Source: an uncultured Bacteroidales bacterium
GTDB taxonomy: Bacteria; Bacteroidota; Bacteroidia; Bacteroidales; Muribaculaceae
Length of the DNA stretch: 12,785 nt
Direction of reading: 5' to 3'
Assembly: GCA_900552315.1 (NCBI GenBank)
Contig: URZM01000051.1
Coordinates: 1-12,785, forward strand
Made by a program: the position numbers and the translations under genes
Notes under the pieces: generated by a model
The model's input: only the letters and a program-made list of their open reading frames with translations
Databases searched by the model: none
What the model was told of the DNA's origin: nothing
Shown here: in pieces, positions 5,979-12,785 of the stretch
Layout: each line of letters begins with the position of its first letter
Numbering within the stretch: position 1 is the stretch's first letter

Positions 5979-6983
5979 TCATTCTATGTATCCGAAGGCC
6001 TTGAGCTTGTTCTCTCGGTTTCGCCAGTCCTTCTCCACCTTCACGAAGATTTCGAGGTAGACTCGCTTGCCGAAGAACTTCTCGATGTCCTTGCGGGCCT
6101 CGGTGCCCACCCGCTTTATCTTTTCGCCGCCTTTGCCTATCAGTATGCCTTTCTGGGAGTCGCGTTCCACATATATCACGGCCATGATGTGTATGGAATG
6201 TTCTTTCTCCTCGAATTTCTCCACGAGCACCTCGGCCGAGTAGGGCACCTCCTTGTCATACTGGAGCAGGATCTTCTCGCGTATGATTTCGGTCACGAAG
6301 AAGCGCGCGGGCTTGTCGGTGAGTGCGTCCTTGCCGAAGAACGGGGGTGAGGGGGGCAGCAGCTCCACGATGCGGCGCTTGAGGTTGTCGACGTTGAAAT
6401 GCTCCGTGGCCGATGTGGGGAATATCTCGGCGTTGGGGAGCAGCCCGCGCCATTTCTCCATCAGCTCCTCCAGCTCCTTGTTGCCGGAGAGCAGGTCTAT
6501 CTTGTTGATGACCAGCAGCACCGGTATGCTCATCTTGCTGACCTTGGCCAGGAACTCGGCGTTCTTTACGGGGTCTTCCACCACGTCGGTGACGTAGAGG
6601 AGTATGTCGGCGTCGGTCAGGGCGCTTTCGGAGAACTCGAGCATCGACTCCTGGAGCTTGTATTTGGGCTTCAGTACGCCGGGGGTGTCGGAGAACACTA
6701 TCTGGTAGGCCGGGGTGTTGACGATGCCCATGATGCGGTGGCGTGTGGTCTGGGCCTTGGATGTGATGATGGAGATGCGCTCGCCCACCAGGTCGTTCAT
6801 CAGGGTTGACTTGCCCACGTTGGGGTTGCCTACGATGTTTACGAACCCGGCCCTGTGGCCTTCGGCCGTGACGGGCGCGGCGGTCTGCAACGCGTCTTGC
6901 TCCGTCTGCATGGAGAGGGGCAGTATCTGTTCGGCGGACGCCTCGGTGTCCGCCGGTGCGGGGATGATTCTTTCTTGTGACAT
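5979..6983 (-). CDS. era: GTPase Era, 16S rRNA-binding
   Basis: 334 residues. Era binds the 3' end of 16S rRNA through its KH domain and acts in 30S subunit maturation. GTPase motifs: GNPNVGKS (52-59), TT (79-80), DTPG (99-102), NKID (160-163), SAT (191-193). The KH domain carries GILIGKGGEKIK (279-290). The GTPase core begins only at about residue 46 (AGFVNIVGNPNVGKS); Era proteins usually start a few residues before it, so there is an Ala/Glu-rich N-terminal extension of about 40 residues. An internal ATG at codon 25 would shorten it, and no Shine-Dalgarno site decides between the starts. It lies between fabH and der on the same strand, as in other Bacteroidales. Confidence 0.97.
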   Translation of the reverse strand: MSQERIIPAPADTEASAEQILPLSMQTEQDALQTAAPVTAEGHRAGFVNIVGNPNVGKSTLMNDLVGERISIITSKAQTTRHRIMGIVNTPAYQIVFSDTPGVLKPKYKLQESMLEFSESALTDADILLYVTDVVEDPVKNAEFLAKVSKMSIPVLLVINKIDLLSGNKELEELMEKWRGLLPNAEIFPTSATEHFNVDNLKRRIVELLPPSPPFFGKDALTDKPARFFVTEIIREKILLQYDKEVPYSAEVLVEKFEEKEHSIHIMAVIYVERDSQKGILIGKGGEKIKRVGTEARKDIEKFFGKRVYLEIFVKVEKDWRNRENKLKAFGYIE

Positions 6984-7118
6984 GGTTTTCAGTTAAATAC
7001 ATTATTGTTTTCACGCGTATTCCCCGGAGAGGGGTTTTCGCGGGTCTGCCACAATGGAATCAGGTCCCTGTTGCGGACAGGCGTTCAGAATAGAAACATT
7101 CCGCACGGTCAAAGTGTT

Positions 7119-7150
7119 CAGCCGGGCTCCCATGAGTGCGGGCCCGGCTG
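7119..7150 (-). promoter_or_regulatory. Hairpin in the fabH-era spacer
   Basis: A perfect 9-base inverted repeat (CAGCCGGGC 7119-7127 with GCCCGGCTG 7142-7150) lies in the 237-base gap between fabH and era. No T-run follows it on the minus strand, so it may be a processing or attenuating structure rather than a terminator. The rest of the gap shows no gene. Confidence 0.35.
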
Positions 7151-7220
7151 TGAGGGGAATCAGGGTATTCGCGGCCAGGCCCGGCGCCGGGAGGCTGCCG
7201 GAGGCTGTGTCGCGTCGCGG

Positions 7221-8207
7221 TCAGTCAATGGCCCAGACAAGGTACATGGCTCCCCAGGTGAATCCGGCTCCGAAGGCCGTCATCATGATTTTGTCACCCT
7301 TCTTGAGCTTGTTTTTGTACTCGTCCAGGCATACGGGAATCGAGGCAGCGGAGGTGTTGCCGGTGTGCTGTATGTTTACGAGCACCTTCTCTTCGGGGAA
7401 TCCGGCGCGGTCGCTGACGGCCTCGATGATGCGCAGGTTTGCCTGATGGGGCACGAGCCAGTCCACATCCTGGACCGTGAGGTTGTTGCGGCTCATCACC
7501 GAGAGGGTGCTTGAGAGCATGTTGCGCACAGCGTGCTTGTAGACGGCGCGTCCCTCCTGGTATATATAGTGCTCGCGTGCGTCGACGGTCTCGTGTGATG
7601 CGGGCTTGACGGATCCTCCGGCCTTCATGAGCAGGTGTGGCAGTCCGTCTCCGTCGACATGGACCTCGGCGTCCATTATCCCGACATTCTCCTCGGTGGG
7701 CTCCACGAGCACGGCTGCGGCGGCGTCGCCGAAGAGGGGACATGTGGAGCGGTCCTCGTAATCCGTCATGCTTGACATCTTCTCGGCACAGACCACGATG
7801 ATCTTCTTCGCGAGTCCGGCCAGGATATAGGCGCGTGCGGCCTGCATGGTGACGATGAAGCCTGCGCATGCGGCCTGAATGTCGTAGGCGTAAGCGTTGT
7901 CCAGGGCGCATCCGTGCTGTATGACGGAAGCGGTGCTGGGGAAGCGGTAGTCAGGGTTGGATGTGGCGCAGATTACCAGGTCGATGTCGAGGGGGTCGAT
8001 GTCATAATCGGCAATCAGCTTCTCGACCGCCTTGATGCCCAGGTATCCGGAACCCTTGCCTTCGGCATGGAGGATAGGGCGCTGCTTGACCCCGACACGT
8101 GTGGTGATCCACTCGTCGGTGGTGTCCACCATTTTGGAGAGCATCTCGTTGTCGAGAATGTCGTCGGGCATATAGGATGCTATGCCCGATATTTTTGCGT
8201 TCAGCAT
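7221..8207 (-). CDS. fabH: 3-oxoacyl-ACP synthase III (FabH)
   Basis: 328 residues from ATG 8207, the usual length. FabH condenses an acyl-CoA primer, classically acetyl-CoA, with malonyl-ACP and so starts fatty-acid synthesis in the cytoplasm. The catalytic triad is visible: Cys114 in AACAG, His254 in PHQAN, Asn284 in GNTSAAS. The N-terminal IKA...TTDEWITTRVGV region and the C-terminal GAGFTWGA motif are typical. A longer frame reaches 8285 but its 26 extra residues are not FabH-like, so I chose the start giving MLNAKISGIASY. It lies 239 bases after rpmF, and plsX, found between rpmF and fabH in many other bacteria, is absent here. Confidence 0.97.
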   Translation of the reverse strand: MLNAKISGIASYMPDDILDNEMLSKMVDTTDEWITTRVGVKQRPILHAEGKGSGYLGIKAVEKLIADYDIDPLDIDLVICATSNPDYRFPSTASVIQHGCALDNAYAYDIQAACAGFIVTMQAARAYILAGLAKKIIVVCAEKMSSMTDYEDRSTCPLFGDAAAAVLVEPTEENVGIMDAEVHVDGDGLPHLLMKAGGSVKPASHETVDAREHYIYQEGRAVYKHAVRNMLSSTLSVMSRNNLTVQDVDWLVPHQANLRIIEAVSDRAGFPEEKVLVNIQHTGNTSAASIPVCLDEYKNKLKKGDKIMMTAFGAGFTWGAMYLVWAID

Positions 8208-8446
8208 AGTGTGCGTAAATATATTGGGTAGACGATGGTGTAGGGAACGGGAGGTCCGGGATACCGGGGTTGTGTCCGGCCCCACGGGAGCGACGGCTCA
8301 CATTGCCGGTATATTTGGCGGACCGAACCCGGATATGCAATACGTGGCCGAAGCGTTCACCACATGTGGGCGAAAGCCACGGCCCGCACAGCATTGCTGT
8401 CAGGGGCAGCGGACCCTGTGGAGGAGTCCGCGCCGCCCGTGCGGAA
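8208..8446. other. rpmF-fabH spacer, no gene seen
   Basis: 239 bases with no gene. On the minus strand a hairpin (GCGGAC 8409-8414 with GTCCGC 8426-8431) follows the rpmF stop without a T-run. A TATATTTAC sequence just before the fabH start loosely resembles the Bacteroidota -7 box and might give fabH its own promoter, but no -33 element is evident. Confidence 0.4.
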
Positions 8447-8629
8447 TCAGACAGCAGCCTTCTCGATGGCTACCTTGCCACGGTAATAGCCACATTCGCC
8501 ACACACGGTGTGGTAAACGTGCCATGCGCCGCAGTTGGGGCAGATGGCCAGTGTGGGGGCTACGGCTTTGTCGTGCGTACGGCGTTTCGCGGTACGGGTC
8601 TTGGATTGTTTGCGTTTAGGATGTGCCAT
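8447..8629 (-). CDS. rpmF: 50S ribosomal protein L32
   Basis: 60 residues. L32 is a small basic protein of the large ribosomal subunit. It opens with MAHPKRKQSK followed by TRTAKRRTHD, the signature of L32, and has two CxxC pairs, C30/C33 and C43/C46, that form a zinc ribbon. It follows the DUF177 gene after 47 bases on the same strand, the widespread DUF177-rpmF pairing. Confidence 0.97.
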   Translation of the reverse strand: MAHPKRKQSKTRTAKRRTHDKAVAPTLAICPNCGAWHVYHTVCGECGYYRGKVAIEKAAV

Positions 8630-8676
8630 TTCTTATTGTAATTTTTATTGTTTTTATTTTTAGGATTTCTGATCTG

Positions 8677-9177
8677 TCAGGCTTGCGGCTCCTCGTCGGC
8701 GGGGTCGTCGCCTTCTACGTGGGCCGTGGAGGCATGGTCTTGCAAAATCTGCCGCATTGCGGGGTCGCAGTCCCCCTCCTCGTGCACGTGCCGCATGGGG
8801 ATGCTCAGGAGCATCATGTCGCAGAGCAGCGGGGCCAGGTCCAGGTGCGTGTCGTTCTGGGGTATGACGAGCACGCCGTCGGTGCTGTCGTCATACTCTT
8901 CGCCGTATTTCACGGTCAGCTCCTCCTCGAGGCTTACCGGCCATGTCATAGGCTCCAGGCATCGGTCGCAGGGGATGAAGAGTTTCCCCTCGGCCTTGAA
9001 GCGGCAATAGTAGGCGTCGTTCTTATGGTCCACGTCCAGGTGCACGCGAACCTCGGCTCCGGTGACGTCGGGCTGCTCCATGGCCCGGAAGAAGGCCGTG
9101 TCGAGCGTGTAGTCGCGCGCGCTCATCCCCGAAGGGAGAGTGGCAAGTCCCAGTTGATATGCTTTCAAAGTTCCCAC
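8677..9177 (-). CDS. DUF177 (YceD-like) protein
   Basis: 166 residues starting at GTG 9177. The family is almost always encoded directly upstream of rpmF and has been linked to 23S rRNA and large-subunit biogenesis; its biochemistry is poorly known. CDRCLEP at about 70-76 is the family signature. A helical stretch around 114-131 and an HVHEEGDCDP segment near 130-139 match the conserved second half, and the tail is acidic. The GTG start gives VGTLKAYQLGL, matching the usual opening of Bacteroidales members, and the only in-frame codons upstream are short and end at a stop. It is the first gene of the operon, about 100 bases after a good promoter. Confidence 0.93.
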   Translation of the reverse strand: MGTLKAYQLGLATLPSGMSARDYTLDTAFFRAMEQPDVTGAEVRVHLDVDHKNDAYYCRFKAEGKLFIPCDRCLEPMTWPVSLEEELTVKYGEEYDDSTDGVLVIPQNDTHLDLAPLLCDMMLLSIPMRHVHEEGDCDPAMRQILQDHASTAHVEGDDPADEEPQA

Positions 9178-9285
9178 GATACTATTGCAAGTAATTGTGA
9201 ATCAGGCCGCTGAGGGCACAGCTTATTGCACATCGGCCTCCCCCGGCATCCCTGTGGCTCCGGTGTCGGCTGATGAAAAAGTGCA

Positions 9286-9316
9286 CAAAGTTACTGACTT
9301 TTCGGCAAATAACCAA
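9286..9316 (-). promoter_or_regulatory. Promoter of the DUF177-rpmF-fabH-era-der cluster
   Basis: On the minus strand TAACTTTG (9286-9293) matches TAnnTTTG exactly and TTGG (9313-9316) lies 19 bases upstream as a -33 element. Transcription would start near 9279, leaving a leader of about 100 bases before the GTG at 9177. Confidence 0.65.
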
Positions 9317-9350
9317 CATTTTCACAAATTTTTATGTCCATGGGGTTGCC

Positions 9351-9382
9351 GGACGGGTCGGACGGGTCGGACTTGTCCGACT
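9351..9382. repeat. GGACGGGTC tandem repeat with dyad
   Basis: Two exact 9-base units GGACGGGTC (9351-9368) run into GTCGGAC-TT-GTCCGAC, a 7-base inverted repeat. It lies after the esterase gene (minus strand). The same core recurs at 11283-11301, after cobB and mfd. It may serve as a 3'-end structure, but there is no T-run. Confidence 0.6.
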
Positions 9383-9447
9383 TGGGGAATGAGAGGGGAC
9401 TTGCGTGGCGGGCTTGGGAGGTGCGTGGCGGGGCCGCTTGTGGGGGG

Positions 9448-10377
9448 TCAGGGGTGTAGGATGAAGCGGAGGGGGAGGTGCAGGCGGTCGCGCCAGGCGC
9501 GTTCCTCGTGGGCGGCTCCACGGGCCACGTGGGTCATGAGGTGCGCCGTGCCGTAGCCTTTGGCGCGGAGCATGGCTATGACGCGGTCGTCGTAGGGGCC
9601 GTAGGCGGCGTCGAGGGTCTCGGTGCCACGGTCGAAGTAGAGCATGGGCACGTAGCCGTCTTCCACGAAGGAGGCCGCCGGGGGCAGGTGCGAGTCTATG
9701 TAGTCGTAGAGTGCGGCGGCGAACTCGGGGGCTATTGCCGGGTCGCCGGTCCAGTGGGTGGAGAGGCAGAGGGCGTTGCCGAAGACGTCAGGGTATTCGC
9801 ACAGGGCGTAGATGCTCATCAGGCCGCCCATGCTGGAGCCCATGACGGAGGTGTATGGCCGTCCGGGCAGGGTGCGGTATGTCCGGTCGACGAGGGGCTT
9901 GAGGGTCTCGACCATGAAGGCGGCGTACGCGTCTCCGCGCACAGGCTTGCCTTTGAGTTTCCCGGTACGGAGGCTTTCGGCGAGGGGCATGTCGGCGACG
10001 GCTTTCTGCGGCATGAGGGTGTGGATTCGCGTGGCGGCGTCGGAGTGTATGCCCACTATTATGGCGGGGCGTGCCTGGCCGGAGGAGAGGAGGGCGCACA
10101 TGACGGAGTCCACCTCCCATGCCTGTCGGTTCCAGGTGGTGGAGGCGTCGTAGAGGTTCTGGCCGTCGTGCATGTAGATTACGGGGAGGCTGTCCTGGGA
10201 CTCGCTGTAGACGGGGGGTGTCCACACGTCCACAGGCACGGTGTCGCCGAGCTGGGGGGAGAATACGTACAGGCGGTCGATGTGTCCGCAGTCGGGCCTC
10301 TGGAGAGGGGGAGTGCCTGCCGATGCGGCGGCACAGCACAGGATGGTGAGAATCAGTGTGAAGAGTTTCATGTGCAT
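9448..10377 (-). CDS. Secreted alpha/beta-hydrolase esterase
   Basis: 309 residues from ATG 10377; a second ATG at 10371 starts MKLFTLILT and may be the true start. A signal peptide to about residue 20 (cleavage near ASA-G) sends it to the periplasm or beyond. It belongs to the putative esterase family that includes esterase D and enterochelin-esterase-like enzymes. The oxyanion-side motif YMHDGQNLYD is at 68-77, the nucleophile elbow GSSMGG at 180-185 (Ser182), a likely acid in FDRGTETLD (Asp249 or Asp256), and the catalytic His in GAAHEERAW (His290). Substrate unknown: carbohydrate esters, siderophore esters or peptide esters are all possible. It is transcribed separately from the housekeeping cluster, with its own promoter-like box at 10395-10402. 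Confidence 0.88.
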   Translation of the reverse strand: MHMKLFTLILTILCCAAASAGTPPLQRPDCGHIDRLYVFSPQLGDTVPVDVWTPPVYSESQDSLPVIYMHDGQNLYDASTTWNRQAWEVDSVMCALLSSGQARPAIIVGIHSDAATRIHTLMPQKAVADMPLAESLRTGKLKGKPVRGDAYAAFMVETLKPLVDRTYRTLPGRPYTSVMGSSMGGLMSIYALCEYPDVFGNALCLSTHWTGDPAIAPEFAAALYDYIDSHLPPAASFVEDGYVPMLYFDRGTETLDAAYGPYDDRVIAMLRAKGYGTAHLMTHVARGAAHEERAWRDRLHLPLRFILHP

Positions 10378-10394
10378 GATTTGGGATTACAGTG

Positions 10395-10402
10395 CAAATA
10401 TA
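10395..10402 (-). promoter_or_regulatory. -7 box for the esterase gene
   Basis: TATATTTG on the minus strand is a full TAnnTTTG match, 18 bases before ATG 10377 and 24 before ATG 10371. The predicted start would leave a leader of only about 10-17 bases. No clear -33 element is seen at 19-20 bases. Confidence 0.5.
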
Positions 10403-10478
10403 GTGAATTTTTATGGACGGGGAATGTGTGATGTGTTAAAAGAGGTGTGGGCATGTGAGTTTTGTGGGGAATTAGCGT

Positions 10479-10486
10479 TATATTTG
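10479..10486 (+). promoter_or_regulatory. -7 box for the sirtuin gene
   Basis: TATATTTG is a full TAnnTTTG match on the plus strand, giving a predicted start near 10493 and a leader of about 60 bases. A TTTG at 10461-10464 is only 14 bases upstream, shorter than the usual spacer, so the -33 element is uncertain. It is divergent from the esterase promoter, 76 bases away. Confidence 0.5.
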
Positions 10487-10534
10487 CGGATGCGATGCCG
10501 GGTCGGCCTCGCGGGCAAAAATGGTTTTGCCGTT

Positions 10535-10571
10535 AAGAAGATTGTATTGTCATGAAGAAGAAGATTGTATT
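10535..10571 (+). repeat. Direct repeat across the sirtuin start codon
   Basis: AAGAAGATTGTATT occurs at 10535-10548 and again at 10558-10571, the second inside codons 3-7 of the sirtuin gene. The period is 23 bases, so the copies are in different frames. Confidence 0.7.
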
Positions 10572-11256
10572 TTCGACCGGCGCGGGAGTCAGCGCCGAGA
10601 GCGGCATCTCGACTTTCAGGGACGCCGGCGGACTTTGGGAGCAGTACCCGGTGATGCAGGTGGCCTCGGCTGAGGGTTTCCGCGCGGACCCGGAGCTGGT
10701 GCACCGGTTCTACAATGAGCGCAGGCGGCAGCTTGTGGAGGCGCAGCCCAACGAGGCGCACCGCATCATAGCGGACCTGCAGCGAGATTTCGACGTACGT
10801 GTGATAACGCAGAATGTGGATGACCTGCATGAGCGTGCCGGGTCGCGGGATGTGCTTCACCTGCATGGTGAGCTTATGAAGCTGCGGAGCGTGGCGCATC
10901 CGGAGTATACGGAGACCCTCACTCCTCCGGACCTGGACTCCACGCCTGCCACGCGTGGCAGGAACGGGGACCTGATGCGTCCGCACATAGTGTTTTTCAA
11001 CGAGGCGGTGCCTAACATAGAGCCGGCGATGCGTCTGGCCTCGGAGGCAGACGTGTTCGTGGTCATAGGCACGAGCCTGAACGTGTATCCGGCGGCGGGC
11101 CTGATAAGCTGCGTGCGCCCGGGGACACCTGTTTACTACATAGACCCGAACCCGGCTCGCACGCCTTCGGAGCTTGACGTGAAGGTGCTTCCGATGAAGG
11201 CCACGGAGGGTATGGCTCGCCTGGCGGCGATGCTTCGCGGGGAAGTTTTAAATTAA
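10552..11256 (+). CDS. cobB: NAD-dependent protein deacylase (sirtuin)
   Basis: 234 residues. Sirtuins remove acyl groups from lysine using NAD+, giving nicotinamide and O-acyl-ADP-ribose. Visible motifs: GAGVSAESGISTFRD (10-24), TQNVDDLHERAG (86-97), HLHGEL with catalytic His105, RPHIVFFNE (143-151) and GTSLNVYPAAG (173-183). Y54-x-x-R57 is the pair that favours succinyl or malonyl lysine in class III sirtuins such as SIRT5 and CobB. The insert between HGEL and RPHIVFF is short and has no cysteine, so the usual four-Cys zinc site is missing; related Bacteroides proteins appear from memory to lack it too. It is transcribed divergently from the esterase and converges on mfd. Confidence 0.94.
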   Translation: MKKKIVFSTGAGVSAESGISTFRDAGGLWEQYPVMQVASAEGFRADPELVHRFYNERRRQLVEAQPNEAHRIIADLQRDFDVRVITQNVDDLHERAGSRDVLHLHGELMKLRSVAHPEYTETLTPPDLDSTPATRGRNGDLMRPHIVFFNEAVPNIEPAMRLASEADVFVVIGTSLNVYPAAGLISCVRPGTPVYYIDPNPARTPSELDVKVLPMKATEGMARLAAMLRGEVLN

Positions 11257-11282
11257 ACCGGCATATTGTTGAGGTAATCAAT

Positions 11283-11301
11283 GGTCGGACGGGTCGGACG
11301 G
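11283..11301. repeat. GGTCGGACG tandem repeat, second site
   Basis: Two 9-base units between the convergent 3' ends of cobB and mfd, sharing GGACGGGTCGGAC with 9351-9363. Both sites lie directly after gene ends. Confidence 0.6.
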
Positions 11302-11316
11302 TGCGGGGTCGGTGGG

Positions 11317-12785
11317 TCAGACGGGGGGCAGGGTGCGGATGGTGCGGATGGTGTCGAGGGCTTGCAGGACGGTGCCGACGCCGCTGATGACCATGGAGCG
11401 CTTCACGGCGGGCTTGCCGTCGGCGCCGACTCCGTCTTTCTCGCGCAGGCGGCAGCGGCGTGTGTTGAGCTGCATGTAGGCGAGGACGCGTCCGAAGGCG
11501 TCGCTGCGGTAGTACGCCTTGTTGTCGTCGCCCACGAAGTAGAGGTACATGGCTCCTTGCTTCAGCATGAGGCGTTCTATGCCGAGCTGCTTGGCGGTGG
11601 TGCGCAGGGGCACTATGCGCAGCAGCTCCTCGCTGACGGCGGGCAGGGGGCCGAAGCGGTCGATGAGGCGGTCGCGGAAGGCGTCGACGCTTTCCTGCCC
11701 CTCCATGTTGTCGAGCTCCTGGTAGAGGGCTATGCGCTCGCCTTCCTGCGGCACGTATTCGGGGGACAGGCGCAGCTCGAGGTCGCTCTCCACGGTGCAG
11801 TCGGCCACGAACTCCTCGTCCTTGCCGGCGGCCTGGTCGGTGAACGTGTCGCCGAACTCTTCGGTCTTCAGCTCGAGCACGGATTCCTTGAGTATCTTCT
11901 GGTATGTCTCGTATCCGAGGTCGGCTATGAACCCGCTCTGCTCGGCGCCGAGGAGGTTTCCGGCGCCACGTATGTCGAGGTCCTGCATGGCTATGTGTAT
12001 TCCGCTGCCCAGGTCAGAGAAGCTCTCTATGGCCTGAAGCCTGCGGCGTGCCACGGCGGTGAGTTCCTTGCCGGGAGGGGTGAGCAGGTATGCGAAGGCC
12101 TTGCGGGAGGAGCGTCCCACGCGTCCGCGCAGCTGGTGCAGTTCCGAGAGTCCGAAATTCTGCGCGTCGCTTATTATTATGGTGTTCACACCGGGCATGT
12201 CTATGCCGCTCTCCACTATGGTGGTGGATATGAGCACGTCGTAGTCCCCGGCGGCGAAGTCCACGATGGCCTTCTCCAGTTTCTCGGGGGGGAGCTGTCC
12301 GTGGGCCGTGACGCCCCTGACGCCGGGCACGAGGCGGCGCACCATGTGCTCCATGTTTGCGAGCTGCTCTATGCGGTTGCAGATGAAGAAGACCTGTCCG
12401 CCACGGCTTATCTCGAAGCTGACGGCCTCGCGCACCAGGTCGTCGTCCATGACGGAGACGGTGGTGATGATGGGCTGGCGGTTGGCCGGAGGTGTGTTGA
12501 GGTTGCTGAGGTCCCTGGCTCCCATGAGGGAGAACTGGAGGGTGCGGGGGATGGGGGTGGCGCTCATGGTGAGGGGGTCCACGTTCACCTTGAGCTGCTT
12601 GAGCTTCTCCTTGACGGCCACGCCGAATTTCTGCTCCTCGTCTATTACCAGCAGGCCGAGGTCCTTGAAATGCACCCCTTTGCCTATGATCTTGTGGGTG
12701 CCTATGAGTATGTCGATCTTGCCCTGCTCCAGGTCGGCGAGAATCTGCTTGACCTCCTTGGGCTTGCGTGCGCGGGATATGTAGT
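11317..12785 (-). CDS. mfd: Transcription-repair coupling factor Mfd, C-terminal part
   Basis: The frame is open to the window edge, so only the C-terminal 489 or so residues of an enzyme that is usually over 1,000 residues are seen. Mfd removes RNA polymerase stalled at DNA lesions and recruits UvrA. Visible from the edge inward: GTHKIIGKG, the motif II box DEEQKFGV, SATPIPRTL (motif III), the second RecA-like lobe with STTIVESGIDMPG and QLRGRVGRS (motifs V and VI), the TRG segment DLDIRGAGNLLGAEQSGFI, and the C-terminal D7 domain, which regulates UvrA binding. The GTG at 12673-12675 is an internal valine, not a start. Nothing is broken within the visible part. It converges with cobB, 60 bases apart. 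Confidence 0.97.
   Translation of the reverse strand, partial: YISRARKPKEVKQILADLEQGKIDILIGTHKIIGKGVHFKDLGLLVIDEEQKFGVAVKEKLKQLKVNVDPLTMSATPIPRTLQFSLMGARDLSNLNTPPANRQPIITTVSVMDDDLVREAVSFEISRGGQVFFICNRIEQLANMEHMVRRLVPGVRGVTAHGQLPPEKLEKAIVDFAAGDYDVLISTTIVESGIDMPGVNTIIISDAQNFGLSELHQLRGRVGRSSRKAFAYLLTPPGKELTAVARRRLQAIESFSDLGSGIHIAMQDLDIRGAGNLLGAEQSGFIADLGYETYQKILKESVLELKTEEFGDTFTDQAAGKDEEFVADCTVESDLELRLSPEYVPQEGERIALYQELDNMEGQESVDAFRDRLIDRFGPLPAVSEELLRIVPLRTTAKQLGIERLMLKQGAMYLYFVGDDNKAYYRSDAFGRVLAYMQLNTRRCRLREKDGVGADGKPAVKRSMVISGVGTVLQALDTIRTIRTLPPV

Noticed and set aside
8208..8285. Upstream extension of fabH
   Set aside because: The 26 extra residues are Arg/Ser/Thr/His-rich and unlike FabH; ATG 8207 gives the normal N-terminus.
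8310..8317. Plus-strand TATATTTG in the rpmF-fabH spacer
   Set aside because: A full -7 match but no -33 element at the right spacing and no plus-strand gene downstream; probably chance, or an antisense start at most.
9478..10431. Long plus-strand open frame opposite the esterase
   Set aside because: GC-rich antisense shadow; the minus-strand frame has a signal peptide and a full catalytic triad.

Overview
The window looks like a Bacteroidota chromosome, most likely a GC-rich gut Bacteroidales (Muribaculaceae-like is a guess). Evidence: minus-strand gene order DUF177 (YceD-like) - rpmF - fabH - era - der; promoters of the Bacteroidota TAnnTTTG type; few Shine-Dalgarno sites; lipoproteins with an acidic stretch straight after the lipobox cysteine, as in the Bacteroidota surface-export signal. 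No phage, IS element, CRISPR array or tRNA was found.

Layout. 1-371 is gene-free with GC-rich hairpins. At 381-481 there is a promoter followed by a dyad; a second copy lies at 3177-3278. The first copy precedes a candidate structured RNA (about 495-740) that folds into a long 6S-RNA-like rod ending in a terminator. Next come a small secreted Cys/His-rich protein (801-1085), a lipoprotein whose signal peptide is broken by one extra A in an A6 run (1115-1610), and the apparent 3' end of a lost gene (1661-1798). Two paralogous lipoproteins follow (2090-3025, 3360-4304), each built from two internal repeats and each closed by a hairpin terminator; the second is driven by the second promoter copy.

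From 4613 to 9177 the minus strand carries a housekeeping cluster: a DUF177 protein and ribosomal protein L32, the fatty-acid initiation enzyme FabH, and the ribosome-assembly GTPases Era and Der. A good promoter lies at 9286-9316. Upstream are a secreted alpha/beta-hydrolase esterase (minus), a divergent zinc-less sirtuin (plus), and the C-terminal part of mfd (minus), cut by the window end.

The conserved cluster is ordinary. The unusual part is 380-4370: a small accessory locus of exported proteins and a structured RNA, in which two promoters share the same dyad and may be co-regulated. A plausible history is duplication of a promoter-lipoprotein unit followed by insertion of about 1.5 kb between the first promoter and its lipoprotein gene. 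This is inference from by-eye alignment.
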